NCBI RefSeq assembly: GCF_032399705.1 | Contig: NZ_CP135922.1 | Span: 4,588,001-4,652,000, forward strand | Length of the DNA stretch: 64,000 nucleotides | Direction: 5' to 3' | DNA from: Paenibacillus sp. BIC5C1 | GTDB lineage: Bacteria; Bacillota; Bacilli; Paenibacillales; Paenibacillaceae | In this document: positions 52,549 to 64,000 of the stretch, in pieces | Layout of the letters: the number at the start of each line of letters is the position of its first letter | Numbering within the stretch: the stretch's first letter is position 1 | The notes under the pieces: model-generated | The model's database searches: none | What the model was told of the DNA's origin: nothing | The model's input: the letters and a program-made list of their open reading frames with translations, nothing else | Translations under genes and position numbers: made by a program

Positions 52549-53244
52549 TTATAATTTAATCTCTTCCTCACGCTTCACAAAACGAAAAGGAGAACGATTG
52601 TTGGCCCTTGTAATCTTGCCCATCGCACCGTACCATAGTCCCGCCATCAATGGCGCAATGAACCATAACCAATGATTCACCATCGTATTCATAATGACAT
52701 CGTATAGAGCATGCCAGAAGAACGGTAAAACAAGTGAGAGCATAAGAAACCAACGTTTTTTCTTGCCATCCGAGAACTTGGCCCGCCCCATGTAATAACC
52801 CATAATTACCGCAAACATGGCGTGACCCGATACAGGTAGCAATGCACGAATGAACATAGCTGAGACGGAAGCATTCCCCGCAAAGGCATACAACACATTC
52901 TCAACTGTAGCAAATCCGAGTGAAACAGCAACGGAGTATAGAATCCCATCGTAAGGCTCGTCAAATTCGGTATGATTATAAATAATATGGTATATCACAA
53001 ACCATTTGACGAACTCTTCAACCCCACCTGAAATCAGGATGGCTTCAACATAAGGATTATCTCCAAGCCAGATCATCATGCCGCGCTGAATAATCATCAC
53101 AGGCAATACCATCAAAATCCCCATGAGGAAGACTCGAAATACCATATGAAGAGGTTCAGAGTCATAACGGTCTTTCAGATAAAAGTATGTTAACAAGGCG
53201 AGACCCGGAGCTACTGCTGCCGCTAAAACCGAAAACAAAAGCAC
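52549..53244 (-). CDS. prsW: Intramembrane protease PrsW
   Basis: 231-residue polytopic membrane protease, GTG start with GAGGAGGG site. Motifs of the glutamic-type family: GGVEEFVKW near residue 70, SLGFATVENVLYAF near residue 108, SGHAMFAVIMGYYMG and FFWHALYDVI. In B. subtilis PrsW makes the first cut in anti-sigma factor RsiW. Its neighbour order (ypeB, prsW, mecA-like) follows Bacillus. An ECF sigma/anti-sigma pair is in this window (13.0-14.2 kb), but a link is only conjecture. Confidence 0.94.
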   Translation of the reverse strand: MLLFSVLAAAVAPGLALLTYFYLKDRYDSEPLHMVFRVFLMGILMVLPVMIIQRGMMIWLGDNPYVEAILISGGVEEFVKWFVIYHIIYNHTEFDEPYDGILYSVAVSLGFATVENVLYAFAGNASVSAMFIRALLPVSGHAMFAVIMGYYMGRAKFSDGKKKRWFLMLSLVLPFFWHALYDVIMNTMVNHWLWFIAPLMAGLWYGAMGKITRANNRSPFRFVKREEEIKL

Positions 53245-53287
53245 CGAAATTCCCTCCTCTGACTTAAGACGCGATTACAACTAGAGC

Positions 53288-53902
53288 TTACTCCTGACGC
53301 TTGAAGTGGGTGCAAATAACCTCAACCGCTTGTTCAGGCATAACAACCTTTCCGTACTCTTCCATGACGGCAGGGGTAACGGAAGAACCTTCACCGAATT
53401 CAGCAAGCAAGGCAATCAATGCTGCATGTTTGGTGGAATCCAAGTCATCCGGTTCAAAATGCAAAAACCATTTGTCTTTATAGGAATAAAGTCTTCCAGC
53501 ATCCGTTACGTGCTGATGCAACATATGTGCAGCCTCAATAAGCACTTCAAAATCTTTGAATGCATAGACGATGGAATCGCTCTGCTCAAGTGTAACTTCC
53601 ATCTCATATACTTCTTCAGGCAGATCATCCTCATTACCTGAACCATATTGTTGCGGATCATATTTCCCCCGGGTGACAATGACAACCATCCCTTGAGCGG
53701 GAAGTGCGAATACTTCGACAGCAAGAGGACCTGTAGCATCAAATCCAAGTTCGGAATAGGCCTGGTCCATCATTTCAGTGAACAGTTCATGAACTTTAGG
53801 TATTTCCTGCCACATATCTTCTTTTTGTATTCCGCGCTCGCTCAGATCGTCAAAGGTCAGGAAAATCCGTATCTTATCGTGACTTAATCGTTCTATTTTC
53901 AT
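53288..53902 (-). CDS. MecA-family adaptor protein (YpbH-like)
   Basis: 204 residues. N-terminal domain MKIERLSHDKIRIFLTFDDL with DMWQEIPKVHELFTEMM, linker with acidic residues, C-terminal ClpC-binding domain from about residue 115 (DSIVYAFKDFEVLIEAAHML). MecA/YpbH adaptors deliver targets such as ComK to ClpCP. AAGGGGAG precedes ATG 53902. Position next to prsW suggests the ypbH paralogue. Confidence 0.87.
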   Translation of the reverse strand: MKIERLSHDKIRIFLTFDDLSERGIQKEDMWQEIPKVHELFTEMMDQAYSELGFDATGPLAVEVFALPAQGMVVIVTRGKYDPQQYGSGNEDDLPEEVYEMEVTLEQSDSIVYAFKDFEVLIEAAHMLHQHVTDAGRLYSYKDKWFLHFEPDDLDSTKHAALIALLAEFGEGSSVTPAVMEEYGKVVMPEQAVEVICTHFKRQE

Positions 53903-54028
53903 ACAGGATCTCCCCTTTATAAGCAAGTCTTATAACAGATTATGAAGCACAAAACAATATGTGCTGAAAATAAATCTATGTAGTTATGTTATCATTTTAT
54001 ACCTGCAAATGCACGAAGTAAAATCGAC

Positions 54029-54073
54029 AAAAAAAGAATCATTCCACATCAAAACAGGACTGTGGATGATTCT
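54029..54073 (-). terminator. Terminator downstream of the 118-residue gene
   Basis: AGAATCATCCACA and TGTGGAATGATTCT form a 12-13-pair stem with one bulge, followed by seven T on the minus strand. Confidence 0.88.
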
Positions 54074-54089
54074 AATGGGAGGTTTCTGT

Positions 54090-54446
54090 TTATAAACCCG
54101 GTACTGTTGTGTTTGTTTGAGTTAAAATTTGCTCAACTTCATGTTTAACATCCGGATTGGTGCGAATAAAATCTTTGAGCATGTTCATGTTCTCTTCTTT
54201 TTCCTGCGGAGTGATCGGCTTTGCAATTTTTTTATGCGTGCTTTTGTGGGAATCTCCGCTCTGTTCGTTTGGCTTGGAGCTGAATCCGTCCATGCCCGGG
54301 AACGTCATCTCCATCATTTTGTGTTTGGCCTGATTCATCATATTGCGGGATGAACCGGAAGACAGCATTGACATTTTACCTTTGGACAGCCAAGAGCTGG
54401 CTGCTACGCCAATTACAACACCCCAGAAAAAGGATGACGCCTTCAT
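54090..54446 (-). CDS. YtxH-like uncharacterised membrane-associated protein
   Basis: 118 residues, AAGGAGG site. One N-terminal hydrophobic segment (FFWGVVIGVAASSWLSK), a Met/Ser-rich middle (MSMLSSGSSRNMMNQAKHKM) and a charged C-terminus with helix EENMNMLKDFIRTNPDVKHE. General resemblance to YtxH-type single-helix proteins, not a firm assignment. Divergent from the polysaccharide deacetylase gene. Confidence 0.65.
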   Translation of the reverse strand: MKASSFFWGVVIGVAASSWLSKGKMSMLSSGSSRNMMNQAKHKMMEMTFPGMDGFSSKPNEQSGDSHKSTHKKIAKPITPQEKEENMNMLKDFIRTNPDVKHEVEQILTQTNTTVPGL

Positions 54447-54540
54447 TACACCAACCTCCTTTTAATGTTAAAATCACAACTAGTGTTTGCGGGAGGGCGA
54501 CATCTCATTCCGCATAAATACAGGAAAGCGAGTTGAAATC

Positions 54541-55476
54541 ATGATTAGACACACCACCGCCTTAATTATGATCGCATGCATGCTGTTGTCAGCTTGTGGA
54601 ACCAATGTCGAAACAACACCTGAATCCACGAAGTCCAGCAACGAATCGGTTACTTCCACACAGGAGCAGCAGAACGAACCAACTGGCACCGGCACAGATG
54701 AAAGGCCATCCACTGATTCTCCGTCCTCAACGGACTCCAATTCTGATCAACAATCAACAAGTGATGACGAAACATCTTCGACCGAAAAAGAAGGAACTGA
54801 TAACAGTCCCATGTCACAATCAGCCGAAGATAATATCGAAAAAACGTATCACATGAACGCCAATTACTACATCAAACCCAACGATAAGACGAGCGAAAGC
54901 AAGGTTGTATTATTGACATTTGATGATGGGCCCAAAGAAGAAAAAATGATTAATGGATTAATCGACACATTGGATAAACATAGCGCGAAAGCAATATTTT
55001 TTGTTAACGGATACCGAGTAAAAAGTCATCCCGAGTTGCTCGAGATCATTCATGAACGCGGTCAAGTTGTTGGAAATCATGCGTGGGATCATGAGGATCT
55101 AAAAAAAATGTCCACCACAGCAGCCGCCAAACAGGTAACTGATGTGCAAAAGATTGTGAAAGACACGATTGGAATTGAACCTCAATTCTTTCGCCCTCCG
55201 TTTGGTTCTGGAAATGATGCACTAAAGGCCACAGTCAAGAAAAATGGCATGTTATACATGACATGGTCCAATGGTTCACTGGATTGGGATAAGAGCACCA
55301 AAAACAAACCGGAGAAGGTCATCCGGAATGTGCTGGATCAATTAAATCCCGGCAGTAATATTTTGATGCATGAGTTGCCATGGACAGTTGAAGCGTTGGA
55401 TGAGTTGTTAACCAAACTTGAACAGAAAGGCTATACATTTGTCGACCCTCGCTCCATTGAACTGAAGGCCCGCTAA
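54541..55476 (+). CDS. Lipoprotein polysaccharide deacetylase (NodB domain)
   Basis: 311 residues from ATG 54541. Signal peptide with lipobox LLSACG (Cys near residue 19), then a 90-residue Ser/Thr/Glu-rich linker, then a NodB domain from about residue 120: LLTFDDGPKEE, VVGNHAWDHEDLKKM (metal histidines), FRPPFG, WSNGSLDWD, and ILMHEL. Predicted to deacetylate peptidoglycan or another wall glycan outside the membrane. Plus strand, convergent with ypbG. Confidence 0.9.
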   Translation: MIRHTTALIMIACMLLSACGTNVETTPESTKSSNESVTSTQEQQNEPTGTGTDERPSTDSPSSTDSNSDQQSTSDDETSSTEKEGTDNSPMSQSAEDNIEKTYHMNANYYIKPNDKTSESKVVLLTFDDGPKEEKMINGLIDTLDKHSAKAIFFVNGYRVKSHPELLEIIHERGQVVGNHAWDHEDLKKMSTTAAAKQVTDVQKIVKDTIGIEPQFFRPPFGSGNDALKATVKKNGMLYMTWSNGSLDWDKSTKNKPEKVIRNVLDQLNPGSNILMHELPWTVEALDELLTKLEQKGYTFVDPRSIELKAR

Positions 55477-55557
55477 ACTTCGACTATTTGCCCAGCATTC
55501 AGGTTGAAATCAAAATTGATGAGTTGGAACTGACACGAAGGAGCTAATAAAGTTATA

Positions 55558-55598
55558 ACAAACAGCCTTGATCCTATGCGGATCAAGGCTGTTTGTTT
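55558..55598. terminator. Bidirectional terminator between deacetylase gene and ypbG
   Basis: AACAAACAGCCTTGATCC pairs perfectly with GGATCAAGGCTGTTTGTT around TATGC, serving the two convergent genes. Confidence 0.88.
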
Positions 55599-56452
55599 GA
55601 GAGCATTCGCAAAGTAATGATATGCATCTCTGCGGGACAACAAAGTCTGAGCGGCAAATGATTTGTTCCGTATCCTTTGCTAACCAATATTTTTCCTTGT
55701 TGCTCGGTATCATTATTATCCTTTTTCAAAGAAAACCATCCGCTAGACACGGAGCGGTACGTTTTGTTAAGAAAGACAGGGCCTAAGCCAGGAATTACTA
55801 ATTGTCCGCCGTGTGTGTGACCACTCAATATCAGATCAACAGGTGCATTCAAGTGAAGAGCTTCTAATGGATCATGGACAATAGCAATCTTGCAATCTTT
55901 GCTTTCCAATTCTGCAAGCAGCGAATCGCCTTGCCGTGAACGATAATCAATTCCAACCAGGCATAACATGCTATTCCCTTTACGAAGGTAAGTGGTAGAA
56001 TCCTGTAAGAGTTGAACGCCCGTATCTCGAAATATACGTTCGAGATGCACAGTTCCTGCTCTTTTGTCATGGTTCCCATACACTGTGAAGGTAGGGGCAA
56101 TATAAGCTAACAAGTTCATATTATGTCTGACGATAGACCATGAAATCCCTTTTTCTGCCACATCTCCCCCAATGATAACCCAGTCCACCTGATTGCGAAG
56201 ATGTTCCAAATCATTCTTTTTCAACATACGTTTATGAATATCAGATAAATACAGGATTTTGCTGCCATCAAAAGAAGAGGGCAAATTGGGCACTTCAACC
56301 TCATCTGAAACAATATGATGAAGATGCGCCTCACGCCACATATGAACCAGTAACATAATCCCAGCCAAAATAACGGCAACGATCCACGCCAGCACTACCA
56401 TGGCCATGGAAGGAAAGTATCCAATGAAGGCGCTCCTTTTATCCCCCACCAT
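55583..56452 (-). CDS. ypbG: Metallophosphoesterase, YpbG-like
   Basis: 289 residues with an N-terminal transmembrane segment (AMVVLAWIVAVILAGIMLLV) and an external calcineurin-like domain: LYLSDIHKRM (D-x-H), VIIGGDVAEKG (G-D), YGNHDKRAG, AIVHDPLEA and SGHTHGGQLVIPG. Metal ligands complete. The start is uncertain: 56452 has no ribosome site and overlaps the upstream gene by 58 bases; ATG 56407 is an alternative. Substrate unknown; position matches ypbG. Confidence 0.87.
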   Translation of the reverse strand: MVGDKRSAFIGYFPSMAMVVLAWIVAVILAGIMLLVHMWREAHLHHIVSDEVEVPNLPSSFDGSKILYLSDIHKRMLKKNDLEHLRNQVDWVIIGGDVAEKGISWSIVRHNMNLLAYIAPTFTVYGNHDKRAGTVHLERIFRDTGVQLLQDSTTYLRKGNSMLCLVGIDYRSRQGDSLLAELESKDCKIAIVHDPLEALHLNAPVDLILSGHTHGGQLVIPGLGPVFLNKTYRSVSSGWFSLKKDNNDTEQQGKILVSKGYGTNHLPLRLCCPAEMHIITLRMLSNKQP

Positions 56453-56847
56453 ACCAGACTGATTGTGAGCAATACAAATATAAATATGAGCGAGTTAACA
56501 AATCGTTTACTGAGACGTAAACGACGAGAAGGATGAAGTTCAGTCCTTGTAGGAAGTGTACCCGCTTCGGAAACGACTTCTTCTGATGGTTTTTGTGCTT
56601 TGTTGGCACGTGCTGGCGCCCGCCGGGGAAGTACCGGACTTTCCAGCGATGATGTATAAGACTTACGTTGTGATCTTGGTATGGAGACCGAGGTAATTGG
56701 TGTGAGTCCTCCCACCTCTGAGGCAGCAGCTGGTTCAACAACCAGATTTACTGGAGAAGCTTCAGGACGCTCAGATGTCTCTGTTTTATCCGAGTGACGA
56801 TGGCGCTGACTGCCGTAAGTCTTCATTCTACTTAATTGCTGATTCAT
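56395..56847 (-). CDS. Uncharacterised single-pass membrane protein
   Basis: 150 residues from ATG 56847 with GGAGGGG close upstream. The first 115 residues are polar, Pro/Ser/Arg-rich and probably disordered; one transmembrane helix (SLIFIFVLLTISLVWWG) is near the C-terminus, giving a tail-anchored topology. No domain recognised. Overlaps the CPBP protease gene by four bases (ATGA) and ypbG downstream. Confidence 0.65.
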   Translation of the reverse strand: MNQQLSRMKTYGSQRHRHSDKTETSERPEASPVNLVVEPAAASEVGGLTPITSVSIPRSQRKSYTSSLESPVLPRRAPARANKAQKPSEEVVSEAGTLPTRTELHPSRRLRLSKRFVNSLIFIFVLLTISLVWWGIKGAPSLDTFLPWPW

Positions 56848-57437
56848 GATCCCCTCCGAAAACGTATCGCTAATCCAGACACCAAATCAATGATAAAATG
56901 ACATAATATAGGCGCCCATAATGTGCCGGATTGCATATAAATCCAACCCAATCCATAACTCGAAACAAATACCCAGCCAGTCGGAATCCAGTGCCGCAAA
57001 TAGCGTATATGGATAACTGCAAATAAAATACTTGTCCAGTAAGGACCTAACACATGCTGTATGGCTCCACGAAATAACAATTCTTCACAAACAGCAACGA
57101 TGGCTGCTATGCATACAATGTGCCAGATTGGACGATTTCGAAACAGCATTTCGTTAATTCCCCCATCGTCCATGCTTTCTTGAGGAATAACATAAGAAAG
57201 AACCAAGTCCATAACAAGCATAATGCCAGCAAGACCAAGCCCCCACCATATAAACTGGTAACTGTCTGGCCACGCAAGCACATCAAAGAGATTTCTCTTC
57301 TGCAATAAAATCCATACAACCCCAATGATCAAAGTTAACCCTTGTGTAAAGTATAGATTGATCAGAAGCAAACGCTCGGTTAGTTGCTGTGGTTCAGCCT
57401 TCTGAATCTTGAACTTGGGAAACTTTAATTTTTTCAT
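56844..57437 (-). CDS. ypbD: CPBP family intramembrane metalloprotease, YpbD-like
   Basis: 197 residues, about six helices. Motif 1, EELLFRGAIQHVLG, with the paired glutamates and Arg, is at about 120-133; motif 2, FAVIHIRYLRHW, and motif 3 CHFIIDLVSG follow, as in the Abi/CPBP family. Role in Bacillus unknown; members cleave within membranes. The ATG at 57437 has a modest AGAGGA site upstream; start not certain. Confidence 0.83.
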   Translation of the reverse strand: MKKLKFPKFKIQKAEPQQLTERLLLINLYFTQGLTLIIGVVWILLQKRNLFDVLAWPDSYQFIWWGLGLAGIMLVMDLVLSYVIPQESMDDGGINEMLFRNRPIWHIVCIAAIVAVCEELLFRGAIQHVLGPYWTSILFAVIHIRYLRHWIPTGWVFVSSYGLGWIYMQSGTLWAPILCHFIIDLVSGLAIRFRRGS

Positions 57438-57736
57438 CGCCTGTGTCTGTCCTCTTGACTTATATTTGATGGATAACAAATTCGTTGTCCAATCGGATAG
57501 TATACTAAATGATAGCCAAAAAACCAAATAGGTTCAAGGCCTGCCCCAAGTCCCGGTTTTTCAGTAGAGCCTTATCCAATGAATTCGTTTCATTAATGTG
57601 TTAAAATCCGATTCATAAAACAGCTTGTAATCGAGCTATTTTAATCAACCAAGGAAGTCAATTTTTATCATCTGTACGCTTTCTCCTCCACTTAAGAAAA
57701 TCACATTAGCAAATCGAATTAAAACATTTAAGCCTA

Positions 57737-57766
57737 TTGACATGCTCATGTCAGCCATGATACATT
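57737..57766 (+). promoter_or_regulatory. Candidate promoter of serA
   Basis: TTGACA (57737-57742), 18-base spacer, TACATT (57761-57766), about 50 bases before the T-box leader. 57438-57736 otherwise holds no gene that I can see. Confidence 0.55.
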
Positions 57767-57814
57767 ATGAAAAAATTAGTCACGTTAAACACGATGATGG
57801 AAAAAAGACGTTGC

Positions 57815-58050
57815 TTTGTCTTACAGAGAGCCGATGGATGGTGTAAATCGGTGGCAGGCAGATGATCTTGAGCGCTCCTGAGTTATTGCATTGAAACTGG
57901 AGTAGGTGCAATCGGTTTAGACCCGTTATCCTCTTCGGTCTTTATTGACCGCTAAGACTGTCGTTGCGAAACGGCGGTGAATTAGGGTGGTACCACGACA
58001 ACTCTCGTCCCTTATTGCGCAAGCAGTATGTGGATTGAGAGTTTTTTGAT
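57815..58050 (+). promoter_or_regulatory. T-box riboswitch of serA (tRNA-Ser responsive, inferred)
   Basis: The T-box sequence AGGGTGGTACCACG lies at 57984-57997 and is followed by a terminator stem AACTCTC/GAGAGTT (58000-58046) and T run. Upstream are the usual stem I hallmarks: ACAGAGAGCCGATGG near 57820 and the apical GGAGTAGGTG region. The probable specifier is AGC (57871-57873), a serine codon, which would make uncharged tRNA-Ser promote read-through. The codon choice is inference from position. Confidence 0.85.
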
Positions 58051-58215
58051 TTATTTTAGAGTACAGACGTGGGAATCGCCCTATTTGCTACACCCTCCTC
58101 CTCTACTGCGACACCGCGTTGTTGGAAGGAAGAGTTTCACTGGTTTTAAGGAATGCCTCTTTCGTGAGGTGAAACCTTGACGATATAGATACACATACCT
58201 AAGGAGGAAGAAACC

Positions 58216-59811
58216 ATGTACAAAGTGTTAGTGTCGGACCCCATTAGTGATCTGGGAATCCAGCAACTGGTGGATGCAAATGATGTTGTAGTTGAGAAGA
58301 AAACAGGTCTTAGCGAAGATGAGCTTGTTGCAATTATCGGCGATTATGACGCCCTTCTAGTTCGAAGTCAAACTCGTGTAACAGATCGAATTATGACGGC
58401 AGGTACAAACCTTAAAGTCATCGGACGTGCTGGCGTAGGTGTAGATAACATTGATTTGGAAGCTGCTACCCAACGCGGTATCATTGTTATTAACGCCCCT
58501 GACGGTAATACGATTACGACATGTGAGCATACATTTGCCATGATGATGGCACTGGCACGACATATTCCTCAGGCATATGCCAAAACCATTCAAGGTACTT
58601 GGGATCGTAAAACCTTCCTGGGTGTGGAGTTAAGAAATAAAACGCTGGGTGTGCTCGGTATGGGACGAATCGGTAGCGAAGTAGCTAAGCGTGCAAAAGC
58701 ATTCGGAATGGATATTCTGGCTTACGATCCGTTCCTCACTCAAGATCGCGCGGAGAAACTTCAAGTTAAGCTGGCTAGTGTGGATGACATCATTCGCAAT
58801 GCCGATTTCATGACTGTTCACACACCATTAACACCTGAGACACGCCATATGATTTCCCGCCCACAATTCGAAGTAATGAAAAAAGGTATGCGTATTATCA
58901 ACTGTGCCCGTGGTGGAGTCGTTGACGAAATGGCACTTGTAGAAGCGATTGATGAAGGTATCGTTGCTGGTGCAGCATTCGACGTATTCGAGAGCGAACC
59001 ACCGGCTGCTGATCACCCGTTCCTGAATCACCCTAGCATTATTGTGACGCCTCATCTTGGTGCATCCACAGTAGAAGCACAAGAAAATGTAGCAATCGAC
59101 GTATCCGAGCAAGTCCTGCATATTCTGCGCAATGAACCGTTCAAAAACGCTGTTAACATGCCTGCTGTAGCTCCAACTGTAATGAACAAACTGCAGCCGT
59201 ACTTTAAACTGGGTGAAACATTGGGCAGCTTTGCAGCTCAGATCACTCAAAATGCAGTTCAGGAAATCCGGATCGACTACGCTGGAGATCTGTCGGAAGT
59301 GGATACTTCTCCTTTAACTCGTTACATTGTAAAAGGTATTCTCGCAAGGCATTTAGGCGGAGAAGCCAATATTGTCAACTCCATGCATTTGGCTAAAGTG
59401 CGGGATCTCAACGTAGTGGTTAGCCAAACTTCGGCGACGAAAGGATTTACAAATCTGATTACCGTCACACTTGTAACGAATCAGGATGCCGAGGAGCGTC
59501 GTGTTGCGGGCACACTGCTTGCAGGTTATGGAGAGCGTATCGTGCGTCTGGACAAATTCCCAGTGGATATTGCTCCGGAAAGTCACCAAGTTCTGATTTC
59601 GCATAATGATAAACCGGGGATTATCGGACGTGTTGGAACTTTGCTTGGAGAGAATGAAGTTAACATCGCCTCCATGCAGGTCGGACGTAAAATCATTGGT
59701 GGGGCAGCGATCATGATTCTAACTGTAGATAAGGAAGTTCCAAAAGATGTACTTGTGCAACTTGCAGCTCTTCAGGAAATAAATACAGCCGTTGAAATAG
59801 TTCTGAATTAA
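58216..59811 (+). CDS. serA: D-3-phosphoglycerate dehydrogenase
   Basis: First committed step of serine synthesis. 531 residues with AAGGAGG before the ATG. Order: catalytic domain halves flanking the NAD domain with LGVLGMGRIGSEVAKRA (about 140-156), catalytic INCARGGVVDE and the HLGAST histidine, an intervening ASB domain (about 320-450) and a C-terminal ACT domain (HNDKPGIIGRVGTLLGENEV) that senses serine. Preceded by a T-box leader, so both RNA- and protein-level control are likely. Confidence 0.97.
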   Translation: MYKVLVSDPISDLGIQQLVDANDVVVEKKTGLSEDELVAIIGDYDALLVRSQTRVTDRIMTAGTNLKVIGRAGVGVDNIDLEAATQRGIIVINAPDGNTITTCEHTFAMMMALARHIPQAYAKTIQGTWDRKTFLGVELRNKTLGVLGMGRIGSEVAKRAKAFGMDILAYDPFLTQDRAEKLQVKLASVDDIIRNADFMTVHTPLTPETRHMISRPQFEVMKKGMRIINCARGGVVDEMALVEAIDEGIVAGAAFDVFESEPPAADHPFLNHPSIIVTPHLGASTVEAQENVAIDVSEQVLHILRNEPFKNAVNMPAVAPTVMNKLQPYFKLGETLGSFAAQITQNAVQEIRIDYAGDLSEVDTSPLTRYIVKGILARHLGGEANIVNSMHLAKVRDLNVVVSQTSATKGFTNLITVTLVTNQDAEERRVAGTLLAGYGERIVRLDKFPVDIAPESHQVLISHNDKPGIIGRVGTLLGENEVNIASMQVGRKIIGGAAIMILTVDKEVPKDVLVQLAALQEINTAVEIVLN

Positions 59812-59846
59812 TTATTGTCGGACTATTCACTTATTACTTATAAGAC

Positions 59847-59883
59847 AAAAAGAGGCGAACCTTTATCAGGTTCGTCTCTTTTT
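59847..59883. terminator. Bidirectional terminator between serA and the collagen-like gene
   Basis: AAAAAGAGGCGAACC and GGTTCGTCTCTTTTT (one mismatch) around TTTATCA, with A and T runs for the two convergent genes. Confidence 0.85.
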
Positions 59884-59922
59884 ATAAACTCAAAATTCCT
59901 TTTTAAGAGTGTAATTCATGCA

Positions 59923-64000
<4,078 letters not shown>

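Overview
The window looks like a chromosomal segment of a Paenibacillus-type endospore-forming Firmicute. Gene order follows the Bacillus subtilis ypj-qcr, aro-trp-mtrB-hbs and spoIVA-der-cmk-ypfA-ypeB-ypb regions. Shine-Dalgarno sequences are strong and GTG/TTG starts are common. Sporulation genes (spoIVA, spoVIF, ypeB, ypjB), bacillithiol genes and a TRAP regulator are present. Most genes read on the minus strand. No rRNA, tRNA, phage, IS transposase or CRISPR array was seen.

Layout. 1-10.4 kb: cca (partial), bacillithiol genes bshA/bshB1, mgsA, dapB, a TPR protein, a MazG-type pyrophosphohydrolase, a YitT-family protein (plus strand), ypjB, ypjA, the menaquinol:cytochrome c reductase operon qcrABC with a clear promoter, ypiF and a 59-residue IDEAL-domain protein. 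10.4-14.9 kb: gamma-carbonic-anhydrase-like protein, an uncharacterised 372-residue protein, a histidine phosphatase, and an ECF sigma/anti-sigma pair, followed by a plus-strand small-RNA candidate with a near-consensus promoter and intrinsic terminator. 14.9-34.5 kb: the aromatic supraoperon (aroC-aroB-aroH-trpEDCFBA-hisC-tyrA), with cheR, ndk, the menaquinone/heptaprenyl genes (hepS, menG, ubiA-type, ubiX, hepT), mtrB (TRAP) and hbs upstream. The trp leader carries eleven NAG triplets directly after its promoter, a far-downstream attenuator hairpin, and a foldback MITE-like insertion just before trpE.

34.7-38.6 kb: a three-gene sugar ABC transporter with an internal terminator and a CRP-like palindrome downstream of its promoter. 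38.6-57.5 kb: spoIVA, a tautomerase-fold protein lacking Pro1, yphF, ferredoxin, a nucleotidyltransferase-like protein, yphE, spoVIF, gpsA, plsY, der, rpsA homologue, plsC, cmk, ypfB, ypfA, ypeB, a 56-residue Cys-rich protein, prsW, a MecA-family adaptor, a lipoprotein polysaccharide deacetylase (plus strand), ypbG, and a CPBP protease. 57.7-59.9 kb: serA with a T-box leader. 59.9 kb to the end: the 3' part of a very large collagen-like, BclA-type surface protein, highly repetitive at DNA level and open at the right edge.

The genes fit together as housekeeping and envelope biology: chorismate to tryptophan/tyrosine/histidine-type aminotransfer under TRAP, menaquinone and its bc-type reductase, phospholipid synthesis (gpsA, plsY, plsC), and spore formation or germination. 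All functions are assigned by reading the translated sequence and recalling families. No database search was run.
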